Virus record (IMG/VR): IMGVR_UViG_3300038309_000258
Span: 919 to 27,946 of that record
Direction: 5' to 3' (one strand)
DNA length: 27,028 nt
DNA from: a virus
The position numbers and the translations under genes are program-made. Of the stretch, positions 16,172 to 24,095 are shown piece after piece (the first letter of the stretch is position 1; the number at the start of each line of letters is the position of its first letter). The notes under the pieces are model-generated. The model did not search any database. It had not been told where the DNA came from and worked only from the letters and a program-made list of their open reading frames with translations.

Positions 16172-16408
16172 TTAATTATCATTCCTTTCTCTCTCGATTC
16201 TCGCATTTTTCATTGCCTCAACTAATTTGAGTTTATGTTCATCAGACATAACTCTTTTTGTTCTATATGGGTTTTTCCCAAATCTAAATGGATATAGAGG
16301 ACATGTTTCTTCTCCTCCACAGTTTTCTACTTCTTTGATACTTTTTGAACCTATACATTGAATGCAATTTTCTCTTATTGCTTTAACTGGATTTTTAATT
16401 TTTTTCAT
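16172..16408 (-). CDS. Small phage zinc-binding protein (NPVKAIRxxC family)
   Basis: The 78-residue product contains NPVKAIRENCIQCIG, then VENC and ETCPLYPFRFGKNP, with C15, C18, C30 and C36 as likely zinc ligands. This layout (N-P-x-K-A-I-R-x2-C-x2-C ... C-P-L-x-P-F-R-x-G-x-NP) recurs in small phage proteins of unknown function that I know as conserved hypothetical proteins. The C-terminus is a basic helix. AAGGACA precedes ATG 16408. The ATG overlaps the upstream stop by 4 bases. Confidence 0.75.
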   Translation of the reverse strand: MKKIKNPVKAIRENCIQCIGSKSIKEVENCGGEETCPLYPFRFGKNPYRTKRVMSDEHKLKLVEAMKNARIERERNDN

Positions 16409-16602
16409 AGATTGTCCTTTGCAAAATTAATAAGATCTTCACAGACATAATTAGAATCAGACAATTTGAACATAATTGCCCTTTTTGATTCTTTATTTTT
16501 ATATTCTATCCAGTTGTTAAATCCAAAATATATAAACATGGATACACATAAAACTAAAGTGTATGTAAGAATATAGATAATAATTTTATGTTCGTTTTTC
16601 AT
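16405..16602 (-). CDS. Small single-pass membrane protein, 65 aa
   Basis: Start ATG 16602 follows GGAGG by 4 bases. Residues about 7-29 (IIIYILTYTLVLCVSMFIYFGF) form one transmembrane helix with a short basic N-terminus, followed by a charged soluble tail with one Cys. It lies between the sliding-clamp and zinc-protein genes. It might be a membrane-directed early phage function, but no family is recognised. Confidence 0.65.
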   Translation of the reverse strand: MKNEHKIIIYILTYTLVLCVSMFIYFGFNNWIEYKNKESKRAIMFKLSDSNYVCEDLINFAKDNL

Positions 16603-16613
16603 GCAACCTCCAA

Positions 16614-17720
16614 TTATCCTACTTTCTGATGGAGACTCAGATAATAATTAAATTCGTCAAGATCACCAATATTGACGTTCAATAATGTCTCCTGTTCATT
16701 AATAGTGAATACTTTAGATTTTCTAAGAATCCCCTTTAAATCTTCAAGAAACATTCCGAAATCCAATTCTCCTGCAACAACATTTTCGCTATTTGTATCA
16801 ATAATAATATCGCTTTTAATCCCCTTCTTTGACGATGCGCTTGATAGGATTCTCATTCTTCCCCCGGATTCTATAATTTCAATATCTGGAGATTTCTTTT
16901 TATCATTCATCGCTGAAATTTCTGGCATTCTATCAATAATTTCTTGAGGAATTCTAATTTTATGAAATTCTTGATAATCTTTTGTGAATTGTAAAAAATG
17001 TTTTGGAGTATCGAAATTATATTGCCTTATTCCAATTACTTGTTTAGATGAATAAAAAAAAGCAAATCGATTATCTACAGCATAACTATCTATATCTACT
17101 GTAGATAGAATATCAATAGATTTTTTCGATAATGCAAAATCCTCAAAAAATGTATCTGTTAAATCTACAGTAGATACACATCTTTCGTCTGTTGAAAAAA
17201 TATTATTACCGTGACACCAAACAAGAGATTGTGGAACAACATCTTTAGTTTTTTTGATGGTATCAGAACAGAATTTAATTCCAGGAATAAAGAGATCAGG
17301 AATATTTTCAATTTCTGAAGTTTTTGGCTCTGGGATTAAATTTTTTACATCATCGATAATTTTGACTGTATACTTAGTTGAGATATGTGAATCGTTTGTT
17401 TCGACCCTCGTATATAGTGTGTTATTATCAATGGTAAATTCAATATATTCACCTTTGCCTTTTGGTTTGATTTTGTCAATGTAATTCAAAAACTCATCAG
17501 GAACACAAATTCCTATATTCCCTGGAATTTCGATAGGGATATCCCTTGTCATAAAGACAAGGGAATTAATTGTTGCAACCTTCCCTTTCATAAGAATGAT
17601 CTGGCCCATATAATTATCAAAGATAACAGGCATTGAATCATTCTTAATGAAAGCCCTCTTGATTTCTGAAATAACTTTTTTGAATCGAACAAGTTTAACT
17701 CTAAATTCAAAATTTTTCAT
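16614..17720 (-). CDS. Sliding clamp, probably DnaN-like (beta clamp)
   Basis: The 368-residue product has the length of a three-domain bacterial beta clamp (E. coli 366) rather than gp45 or PCNA (about 230-260). The pattern of repeated strand-helix-strand units fits, and NNIFSTDERCVSTVDL (about 170-187) resembles the beta-clamp ATDGHRLA-type hairpin. No catalytic motif is present, as expected. Genes for polymerase and clamp loader are close by in the same operon. ATG 17720 has AGGGA 7 bases upstream. Sequence identity to known clamps is low, so the call rests on length, pattern and context. Confidence 0.7.
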   Translation of the reverse strand: MKNFEFRVKLVRFKKVISEIKRAFIKNDSMPVIFDNYMGQIILMKGKVATINSLVFMTRDIPIEIPGNIGICVPDEFLNYIDKIKPKGKGEYIEFTIDNNTLYTRVETNDSHISTKYTVKIIDDVKNLIPEPKTSEIENIPDLFIPGIKFCSDTIKKTKDVVPQSLVWCHGNNIFSTDERCVSTVDLTDTFFEDFALSKKSIDILSTVDIDSYAVDNRFAFFYSSKQVIGIRQYNFDTPKHFLQFTKDYQEFHKIRIPQEIIDRMPEISAMNDKKKSPDIEIIESGGRMRILSSASSKKGIKSDIIIDTNSENVVAGELDFGMFLEDLKGILRKSKVFTINEQETLLNVNIGDLDEFNYYLSLHQKVG

Positions 17721-17742
17721 TTATTTATCCCTTTTTTTATTT

Positions 17743-17784
17743 ATTGCCTAACATTGATATTTTATTTCATCAATGTTAGGCAAT
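17743..17784. repeat. 16-pair hairpin between acidic-protein and clamp genes
   Basis: Arms 17743-17758 (attgcctaacattgat) and 17769-17784 (atcaatgttaggcaat) pair perfectly around a 10-base AT loop. A run of six T follows on the plus strand (17784-17789), so it reads as an intrinsic terminator for rightward transcription, opposite to the genes here. For leftward transcription it is preceded by A6 and followed by an A-rich stretch, so it is not a standard terminator; RNA processing, stability or operator roles remain possible. It begins 7 bases after the upstream stop. Confidence 0.8.
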
Positions 17785-17790
17785 TTTTTA

Positions 17791-18816
17791 TTATTTAGAA
17801 ATATCTCCAATAGCGTCGAAAAGTTGAATTACTTTATCAAGAATATCTGGGCTTCCTTTAAGGATAATCGTTTTCTCTCCACAATTGCATTTTTTATTTG
17901 CATCTACTGGAATTTGCTTAGATGTTTCTGTTTCTTGTCGGCTTTTATTTTCTTTAACTTCTTTATCTTTTGTATTGTCTGATTCTTTTACTGCATCTTC
18001 TTTTTCTTCATTTGTTTCATCTACATCTTCTTTGTTTGATTTTTTATTTTGTTTTTTTGTAGATTTTGAAGAATCTTTCTTTTTATCTGTTTTTTTATCA
18101 TCTTTTTTGGTTGATTTATTGTCATCTGATTCATCTGACTCTGACCCAGTATCTTCTGCTTTATAGTCAGACAATTGAAAATCTTTATTATTTAATTTTT
18201 TAAAGAGTTTCTGGGATTTTTCACTCAATTCATCAACGTCTTCATCATCAAGAGATTTAAAAATATCCTGAATAGATTCAACGATATTCGATTTTGTCGG
18301 TTTTTCAACGACGAGGCTTTCATCAATGATAACATCTTCATTTTCTACTTTCTCTTGCACATCTAAAAAGAAATCAAGGAGATCTTCATATGAAATTTCA
18401 TTCTTATTGGATTTCTTATCCTGATTTTTATTGGCCTTTTTGTCTTCTTTTTTATCGGTACTTTTATTTGATTTTTTATTTTTCCCGTCTTCTTTTTTAA
18501 GATCAAAAATTAGCAGATCTTCAATTTCATCTCCGTCTTCCATGCTTCCAACAAATTCATCAAAACCATGAAAAATTTCTTGAACTTCTTGAGTATAAAG
18601 TTCTTGATCTTCTTCATCGAGTTCATTGTAAATTGAAACAAAAACATTATATGCCTCTGTTTCGTCTTCAAGGAATGCCTTTTCGTCGTCTCCAAAAATT
18701 TCTTGAATATCATCTTCAGAAATAGGAAATTCATTATTGTTTTTCTGGATTAGGTCGCACGTTTCCAAAACAATTTTTTCAAGATCGCTGATTTTAATTA
18801 CAAATTCTTTTGACAT
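17791..18816 (-). CDS. Acidic multi-segment protein with two charged Ser/Lys/Asp linkers, unknown
   Basis: In the 341-residue product, residues 1-115 form an acidic, helical, ordered-looking module. About 115-142 is a K/D/N/S linker with repeats of the KKxDKK kind. About 143-225 is a second acidic helical module. About 226-300 is a longer Ser/Lys/Asp/Glu linker. The end has CNCGEK (C310, C312) and an amphipathic helix (SPDILDKVIQLFDAIGD). The linkers resemble the tail of the SSB protein. It is encoded just upstream of the sliding clamp, with GGGAG 6 bases before ATG 18816. A scaffold or decoy-like early protein is possible, but no family is recognised. Confidence 0.65.
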   Translation of the reverse strand: MSKEFVIKISDLEKIVLETCDLIQKNNNEFPISEDDIQEIFGDDEKAFLEDETEAYNVFVSIYNELDEEDQELYTQEVQEIFHGFDEFVGSMEDGDEIEDLLIFDLKKEDGKNKKSNKSTDKKEDKKANKNQDKKSNKNEISYEDLLDFFLDVQEKVENEDVIIDESLVVEKPTKSNIVESIQDIFKSLDDEDVDELSEKSQKLFKKLNNKDFQLSDYKAEDTGSESDESDDNKSTKKDDKKTDKKKDSSKSTKKQNKKSNKEDVDETNEEKEDAVKESDNTKDKEVKENKSRQETETSKQIPVDANKKCNCGEKTIILKGSPDILDKVIQLFDAIGDISK

Positions 18817-18817
18817 A

Positions 18818-19042
18818 TTATTCTCCCGTTTTCATTTTTTTAAAAGTTACTTTATGTCCATCCATTGGACAATAAGCTGGTTTTTGTAAAACTATATTAT
18901 CTTTTGTACTTATTTTTATTGTAAGCATAATGCATGTATTTGACAAATTACATGTTTTTTCATTTTTACATTTGTGTATTTCTCCTTTAAAATTCATGTA
19001 TAAATTTGTTTTGCCTTCATTTAACGATTTTAATTCCATCAT
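18818..19042 (-). CDS. Small Cys-containing protein, 74 aa, possible zinc binder
   Basis: ATG 19042 follows GGAG by 4 bases; a second ATG directly after it is also usable. C25, C31, C37 and C58, with H23 and H63, could form a zinc site (HKCKNEKTCNLSNTC ... YCPMDGHK). The pattern between them is strand-rich. It lies 2 bases before the acidic-protein gene and so is co-translated with it. The function is not recognised. Confidence 0.6.
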   Translation of the reverse strand: MMELKSLNEGKTNLYMNFKGEIHKCKNEKTCNLSNTCIMLTIKISTKDNIVLQKPAYCPMDGHKVTFKKMKTGE

Positions 19043-19056
19043 AATTCTCCTTTATT

Positions 19057-19725
19057 TTATATATAAAAAATAAAATCATTTTTGGTGGGATCTATACGAA
19101 AGTGTCTATTTAATATGCATTTACCAATAATTTTTTTATATAAATCTCTATGACATACACTAAAATTATAATGAATATGTTCTGTTGGATAATAAAATAA
19201 TGTTGATTTGTTATCACTTTTATATACAGTTATTGTTAAAATATCATACTTTTTACACGTTTCACGGATAGTGTGAATTTCATTTTTATGCATATGGTAG
19301 GATTTTTCTATACCTATAATTAATATTTGTTTATTTAAATTTATCAATTGTTCTATTTTTGTATTCAAATTTGAATTTTTAAGATTTTCATAATTAATAT
19401 TAATATAAGCTATATTATAATTTATAGAGCACTCTTCTATAAGTTTATTTATAATAAAATAATTTGGCACATCTTCATTATATGAAAATCCAATATTCCA
19501 ACCGCTTTCTAAGTGTAGTGTTTCGACATTTTGATTATTTTCAAATAAAGTGATTATATTTTTTTCTTTCTCGACTGGATACACAATAGATTTAACAATC
19601 ATACTTCCATCGATTTCGATATTAACCTCTTCTTTTGTTTTTTTGATTCCATTATTTATATCATTTATTTCTTCCATTATAGATTTAAGTTTGTTTAAAT
19701 TGTCTGTTTCTATTGTAATTTTCAT
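19057..19725 (-). CDS. Unknown protein, 222 aa, possible degenerate RecA-fold protein
   Basis: Residues 1-35 are helical. From about 70 the order is a strand, a turn (GWNIGFSYNEDVPN) where a P-loop would sit, a helix, a strand (IAYININYE), a helix, a strand (QILIIGIEKS) and further alternating elements. This is the order of a RecA/DnaB-type core, but the Walker A lysine and Walker B aspartate are absent, so ATP hydrolysis is unlikely if the fold is right. It follows the DnaB-like helicase gene, which suits a helicase partner. AAAGGAG precedes the ATG and a good promoter lies just upstream. The fold call is tentative; the gene is not in doubt. Confidence 0.6.
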   Translation of the reverse strand: MKITIETDNLNKLKSIMEEINDINNGIKKTKEEVNIEIDGSMIVKSIVYPVEKEKNIITLFENNQNVETLHLESGWNIGFSYNEDVPNYFIINKLIEECSINYNIAYININYENLKNSNLNTKIEQLINLNKQILIIGIEKSYHMHKNEIHTIRETCKKYDILTITVYKSDNKSTLFYYPTEHIHYNFSVCHRDLYKKIIGKCILNRHFRIDPTKNDFIFYI

Positions 19726-19752
19726 ATTATTCTCCTTTATTTATTTTTATAG

Positions 19753-19781
19753 ATAATCGCATATGTTTGTCATAATGTCAA
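19753..19781 (-). promoter_or_regulatory. Sigma70-type extended -10 promoter, leftward
   Basis: On the minus strand a perfect -35 TTGACA (19776-19781) is followed by 17 bases ending in TGC and by the -10 hexamer GATTAT (19753-19758), which makes an extended -10. The expected start near 19746 leaves a leader of about 20 bases with AAAGGAG before ATG 19725. It lies directly after the helicase stop and would drive the 222-residue protein, the acidic protein and perhaps the clamp and polymerase genes independently of the upstream operon. Confidence 0.6.
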
Positions 19782-19784
19782 TAT

Positions 19785-21374
19785 TTATTTTGAATATGTA
19801 TGTTTTTGGACTTCAGTTTCTTTTATTTCTACAAGTTCGCAATCTATCATAGGTTGTGATATCTCAAGAAGACGAAGACATAATAAATGTTCTTCTTTAT
19901 TTATCCTTAGATGTCTATGAAGTAAAGGAGCTATTCTTATGACACCATCCTTGTGTTCTTCTTTCGTAACGTTTATAGCGTATTTGGCATTAATATGTCC
20001 ATTCTTTCTTTTGTCTTCGCTTACATCACTTGCATCTTGAGATATTTTATGATTTGCTATTTTATTTGATTGTTCAACTACAAATATCAGAATATTTTTT
20101 GTTTGTGCAAGTTGTTTTAATCTTTTCCAAACGTCATCGATTCTGTCTCTCCCCTTTTCTTTTGAATCGTCGTAACTTAAAATATCTGGATAATCTATAA
20201 TTAAAACCTCTGTAAAAAAATTTTCTATCTCCTCAAGATAATCTAAATAATCTTCAACTTCTGTTAATGTTGCAGAAAAAGCAGGGAAACATTTACCTCT
20301 TAATTTGCCATTAAATATTTTTTTGTATTTTTTAGCCGCTTTTACTGCATCTGAAATTTCCATTTTTTCTATATCTGTTCTGTAACTCCAAATAGCTGGT
20401 TGGAAATCTGTGACTTTATTTCTCCAGTATGGATCACTGTAATCTTTTATTCTACAAGCAGTGCAGGGTTTATAATTTGGTAGAAGTTCTGGTTTTATTT
20501 TATTGCCAACTGGATCGTAACAAGGTATTTTATTTTTTCTCTTTTTAGATTGACACGTATTATGTTGATTTTGCTTGCAATCCATAATAGGCACACTTAC
20601 ATTTAATTCCCGTTCTTCACTTTTTAATGCAATTCTTTGATAATACCTTTTTTTTAATTCGTTTTCTCCAAGCTCAAGAGACACTACCGTAGTATTGTAC
20701 CCCGCCTCAAACGAAGCGAATGAAAACTCTTCGAGTGTGAAACTTTTCCCCGCTTTTTCTGGAGCTATAAGGGATACAAGCCATCCTAATTTGAAGTATT
20801 TAAAAAAGACCTTCTGAACACCATCAAATAGTTCTATTTTAGATCCTTCGTCTTCGATAAAAGCTTTTACGATCTCTTTTTCATCAAAGAAATCAAATCC
20901 ATTATTGGATTCTTTTTGTATCTTCTTTCTTTTCTTTAATGCTCTTATGGCTCCTTCTATATCGTCTGCTCGATAATATAGAGTAGCTTCATCAAGTAAT
21001 TCTTTTAAATCCTTTTTCTTTTTTAAATCTTTAAATATTTCATAAATATATTTTTCACTATGCTGTTCTTCAAGATACATTTCAGAAATATTTATGAGTA
21101 GGGAATCAATTAATTCTGCATCAATTTTATCGAGCCCCATTGATTCTTTTTCATAAATATCTTTTATATTTGTATATGGAACATCTTTTATTTTGTCCCA
21201 GTAATCAAGACACCATTTAGCAATAAGTTGTGAATAATTAGCTTCGAAAAATTGGGGTGTTATTTTGTTTCTTATTGATTGTACTAATTTTTTATTTGTT
21301 ATTAATCCAATTAGAATTTTCTTTTCATCAACGACATCTTTATTAGATATCTTTTCTCTTTCTATATTTCCCAT
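19785..21374 (-). CDS. dnaB: DnaB-like replicative helicase with cysteine-rich insertion
   Basis: In the 529-residue product, residues about 10-150 resemble the DnaB N-terminal helical domain (EKKILIGLITNKKL). The RecA-like motor has Walker A APEKAGKS (204-211) and Walker B VLIIDYPD (D394), then IFVVEQSNK as the sensor motif. Between the strand after Walker A (VVSLELG) and Walker B lies an unusual segment of about 55 residues with C266, C274, C285, C304 and C307, likely a zinc finger. It unwinds the fork ahead of the DnaE polymerase. No primase domain is attached. The gene has a 100-base leader with a weak terminator-like hairpin, and AGGA is 13 bases from the ATG. Confidence 0.85.
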   Translation of the reverse strand: MGNIEREKISNKDVVDEKKILIGLITNKKLVQSIRNKITPQFFEANYSQLIAKWCLDYWDKIKDVPYTNIKDIYEKESMGLDKIDAELIDSLLINISEMYLEEQHSEKYIYEIFKDLKKKKDLKELLDEATLYYRADDIEGAIRALKKRKKIQKESNNGFDFFDEKEIVKAFIEDEGSKIELFDGVQKVFFKYFKLGWLVSLIAPEKAGKSFTLEEFSFASFEAGYNTTVVSLELGENELKKRYYQRIALKSEERELNVSVPIMDCKQNQHNTCQSKKRKNKIPCYDPVGNKIKPELLPNYKPCTACRIKDYSDPYWRNKVTDFQPAIWSYRTDIEKMEISDAVKAAKKYKKIFNGKLRGKCFPAFSATLTEVEDYLDYLEEIENFFTEVLIIDYPDILSYDDSKEKGRDRIDDVWKRLKQLAQTKNILIFVVEQSNKIANHKISQDASDVSEDKRKNGHINAKYAINVTKEEHKDGVIRIAPLLHRHLRINKEEHLLCLRLLEISQPMIDCELVEIKETEVQKHTYSK

Positions 21375-21441
21375 GTTTTAGTTTTATTCCTGGCTTTAAT
21401 TTTAGGCTTTATCTTTGGGTTGGGATTAGATTAATTTAAAC

Positions 21442-21467
21442 AAAAAATAATTAAAAAATTTTAATTA
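21442..21467 (-). terminator. Weak AT-only hairpin with U6, possible leaky terminator
   Basis: On the minus strand, taattaaaa-tt-ttttaatta forms an 8-9 pair stem (21448-21467) followed by six T (21442-21447), 7 bases after the stop of the small membrane-protein gene and before the helicase gene. The stem has no G-C pair, so any termination would be inefficient; partial attenuation between two operon parts is possible. Confidence 0.35.
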
Positions 21468-21473
21468 ACTTAA

Positions 21474-21725
21474 TTACTTTTCTTTGTCTTCTTTTATTTT
21501 TTTATCAAGTTCATTGATTTTTTTATTTAAGAAAGAATCAATTTCTTTATAGTAAATAATGCATGGTATAATTATGAATAGTGATATAAATCCACCGATA
21601 ATTAATATAGAATAAAAATCTTTATTTAAAAATAAAGCTCCAGAATTATTATTTTTGATGTGGAAATCTACAATAATACATGATATAGCTCCAGATATTA
21701 AATAATAAATTAAAAATGTATCCAT
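21474..21725 (-). CDS. Small two-pass membrane protein, 83 aa
   Basis: I chose ATG 21725, which overlaps the preceding TGA by one base (TGATG); an in-frame TTG at 21728 is the alternative. Two hydrophobic segments (about residues 4-20 and 39-59) flank a short polar loop, and a Lys/Glu/Asp helix forms the tail. The arrangement resembles a small holin or other inner-membrane phage protein, but it lies inside the replication block, far from the structural genes. Function unknown. Confidence 0.65.
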   Translation of the reverse strand: MDTFLIYYLISGAISCIIVDFHIKNNNSGALFLNKDFYSILIIGGFISLFIIIPCIIYYKEIDSFLNKKINELDKKIKEDKEK

Positions 21726-22138
21726 CAATATTTTTCCAATATAATTTTCTTTGCAATTTTTCCGTCAATTGCCTTATCACCAAATTCGTTTTTAAGAATT
21801 TTTATTGCTTCAAGTTTATTCCCAAGTTTCGAGAAATCCAAAGTATTTAAAAATTCAATAATTTTATTCTCTGATAATTTTTCAATATCGGGCCTTTTAA
21901 ATGTAAGTAGAGATTCAAGATAATTTGAGGATTCTTTTTTATAGTGACTGAGAACTTCTTTTTCTTTTGAAATGAGTTCATCAATGATATCTAAAATTTT
22001 ATTATCTGTAATGTCTTTTTTATTCTTTATTCTTTGTGTTTCTCCAATAATCATTCCAGTCGCCATTGATAGGCCTTCATTTCTGTCAATTTTGGCTTTC
22101 ATCCTTATTTTTCTGATTTCTTCAAAAAGTTTTGACAT
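21725..22138 (-). CDS. YqeY/GatB-domain-like protein
   Basis: The 137-residue product follows the layout of bacterial YqeY proteins: an N-terminal helix pair (MSKLFEEIRKIRMKAKIDRN), a central segment with repeated S-K-E-K-E-V-L-S-H-Y-K-K-E resembling R-x-x-S-x-x-x-Y-x-x-A, and a C-terminal small domain with LKNEFGDKAIDGKIAKKIIL, like the YqeY phrase R-x-D-G-K-x-V-x-x-I-V. YqeY resembles the tRNA-binding tail domain of GatB; its function is not settled. Strong AAGGAG before ATG 22138. It lies between ligase and helicase genes. The match is by pattern only, with low identity. Confidence 0.5.
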   Translation of the reverse strand: MSKLFEEIRKIRMKAKIDRNEGLSMATGMIIGETQRIKNKKDITDNKILDIIDELISKEKEVLSHYKKESSNYLESLLTFKRPDIEKLSENKIIEFLNTLDFSKLGNKLEAIKILKNEFGDKAIDGKIAKKIILEKY

Positions 22139-22154
22139 TTATTCTCCTTTTAAT

Positions 22155-24089
22155 CTAAATTTCTCTAAAAAATTCATCATCAGTTATAATTTTTATTCCA
22201 AGTTTTTCTGCTTTCTCGACCTTAGATTTTCCTGGGTTATCTCCAATTATAAGAAAATCTAATTTTTTAGATACTCCAGATAAAACTTCAATATTATAAC
22301 TTTCTGCGAGAGCTTTTATGCTTTCTCTCGTTTCTCCCTCAATACTTCCTGTGAATAATACATTCTTCCCAGAAAAAATGCAAGAAGTTTTTTGTGTTTC
22401 TTCCTTTGATTTTTTAATATTGAAATTTAAATCAATAAGACGATTATAGAAATCTTTATTTTTTGAAAACCAATCTTCAAAATTTTTGGAAATTACTTCA
22501 CCGAATCCATTTAGTTCAATAATATTTTCTTTTTTCAGTCCAGGAAGATCTTTAAGATTCCATTTTTTAAGAAGTTTCTTTGAAAGACCCTTTTCTATTC
22601 CAGGAATTCCAATAGCAGCAAGAAATTTCCAATCCCATATTTGTTTACTTTTACTTAATTTAAGAGATTCGAATAAGTTCTTTGATTGAGTTTCTCCAAA
22701 TCCACATTCAATAAAACAATCTTCTGTCATTTCATATATTTTATCTATAAAATAGAATCCGCATTTAGACATTTTTCTTATTGTTTCAATTCCAAACCAG
22801 TCAGAATTATCAAGACATTTAAACCAATGGAAGACCATTTGAGCTAATCTTTCAGGACATATTTCGTTAGGGCATTTTAAAAACAATCCGTCTCTTTGAA
22901 GTTCAACAGCACATATAGGACACCTTTTAGGAATATTTGGAGTTCCAGTTTTTACTACACTAATAATTTTTGGAATTATTTCACCACTTCTAATTATCTC
23001 AATTATTGATCCAACTCCAATCTTTTCGTCAATTAGCATTTGAACGTTATGTGCTGTAACTGATGATATTTTAGCCCCAGATAGATATATGGGTTTTAAT
23101 TTTAAAACTGGGGTTAATACTCCAGTTCTTCCTACTTGATATTCTTCCCCTTTTACTTCAGTCTCACCTGATTCTGCTTTTTCTTTTAAAGCGATTTGCC
23201 ATCTATAATGGTGTTCCGTATTTCCAAGTTCTTTTCGTATTTCTTCGTCTAAAATCGTAAAGACAATTCCATCAGTAGGGAAAATATTATCGCTCTTTAT
23301 TTTATCAATAGATTCAAGAATTTTTTCTTTAAAATTATCGTCATTGGAATTTATTAGACATGTCGTCATTTGATCCTCATGTGGAATAAATTGGATAATT
23401 TTAAATTCAAGAGCTTTTTTCTGAGTTTCATTTAAATTTTTTACTTCAGTATTGATAAGTCCGCTCACAAAATTTCTTGAATGAGAATATTCTTCTGATA
23501 GATATTTTTCAAAATTTTTATTTGAAACAACAATTTCTCCACGTATTTCATTCTCAAGATAATTTAATTCATCCTCAGTAACGATTCCTTTAAATATTTT
23601 ATGTGGTATCAAATAACCCTTTTCACCATCCCCTCTTGTGACTAATCCTGGAATATTATGTCCATTAGAATTAGTCAAAAATTCTCCTGCAAGTCCATCA
23701 AGTTTAGGTGAAATAAGGATCTCATAATTTTTATTTACTTTTTTATTTACTTTGTCGAAATATTTAAATAAATCTTCGACTGAAAATACTTTTTCAACTG
23801 AAAGCATTTTCTTTCTATGTTTAACTTCCTTTCTCCCCTTTGGTTTAGGTTCTTTTTCAACTTTATTAATGAATTTATTTTTGGGATCTTTTTTCTTTAT
23901 TTTCTCTATAATTGTGTCATATTCTCCATCATCAATAAATGGGTTTCCAACTCTATACGCAGCATTGGCCTTTTCAGCTTTACTTACAAGATCTTCTATA
24001 TCTGGAATTTCATAGTTTATCTCGGGTTTTTCTGTTTTTGGCTTATTCAATTTATTTAATTTAGGCTTTAGCTTTATCTTTTTTTTCAT
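22155..24089 (-). CDS. ligA: NAD-dependent DNA ligase
   Basis: In the 644-residue product, residues about 28-60 form domain Ia (AYRVGNPFIDDGEYD), which binds NMN. The adenylation site is SPKLDG with nucleophile K129. Later nucleotidyltransferase and OB motifs follow (TRGDGEKG, DGIVF, YQVGRTGVLTPV), then a four-cysteine zinc finger (C390, C393, C406, C411), a helix-hairpin-helix region and a C-terminal BRCT domain (about 568-644). The length is near bacterial LigA (about 670). It seals Okazaki fragments after the FEN-type nuclease. The N-terminus has a Lys-rich extension of about 20 residues. A whole LigA with a BRCT domain suggests acquisition from a bacterium, though base use matches its neighbours. 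Confidence 0.95.
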   Translation of the reverse strand: MKKKIKLKPKLNKLNKPKTEKPEINYEIPDIEDLVSKAEKANAAYRVGNPFIDDGEYDTIIEKIKKKDPKNKFINKVEKEPKPKGRKEVKHRKKMLSVEKVFSVEDLFKYFDKVNKKVNKNYEILISPKLDGLAGEFLTNSNGHNIPGLVTRGDGEKGYLIPHKIFKGIVTEDELNYLENEIRGEIVVSNKNFEKYLSEEYSHSRNFVSGLINTEVKNLNETQKKALEFKIIQFIPHEDQMTTCLINSNDDNFKEKILESIDKIKSDNIFPTDGIVFTILDEEIRKELGNTEHHYRWQIALKEKAESGETEVKGEEYQVGRTGVLTPVLKLKPIYLSGAKISSVTAHNVQMLIDEKIGVGSIIEIIRSGEIIPKIISVVKTGTPNIPKRCPICAVELQRDGLFLKCPNEICPERLAQMVFHWFKCLDNSDWFGIETIRKMSKCGFYFIDKIYEMTEDCFIECGFGETQSKNLFESLKLSKSKQIWDWKFLAAIGIPGIEKGLSKKLLKKWNLKDLPGLKKENIIELNGFGEVISKNFEDWFSKNKDFYNRLIDLNFNIKKSKEETQKTSCIFSGKNVLFTGSIEGETRESIKALAESYNIEVLSGVSKKLDFLIIGDNPGKSKVEKAEKLGIKIITDDEFFREI

Positions 24090-24095
24090 ATTTAA

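Noticed and set aside
17743-17784. Hairpin as terminator of the leftward acidic-protein gene
   Set aside because: In that direction it is followed by an A-rich stretch and not by a U-run; only the opposite strand has the T-run.
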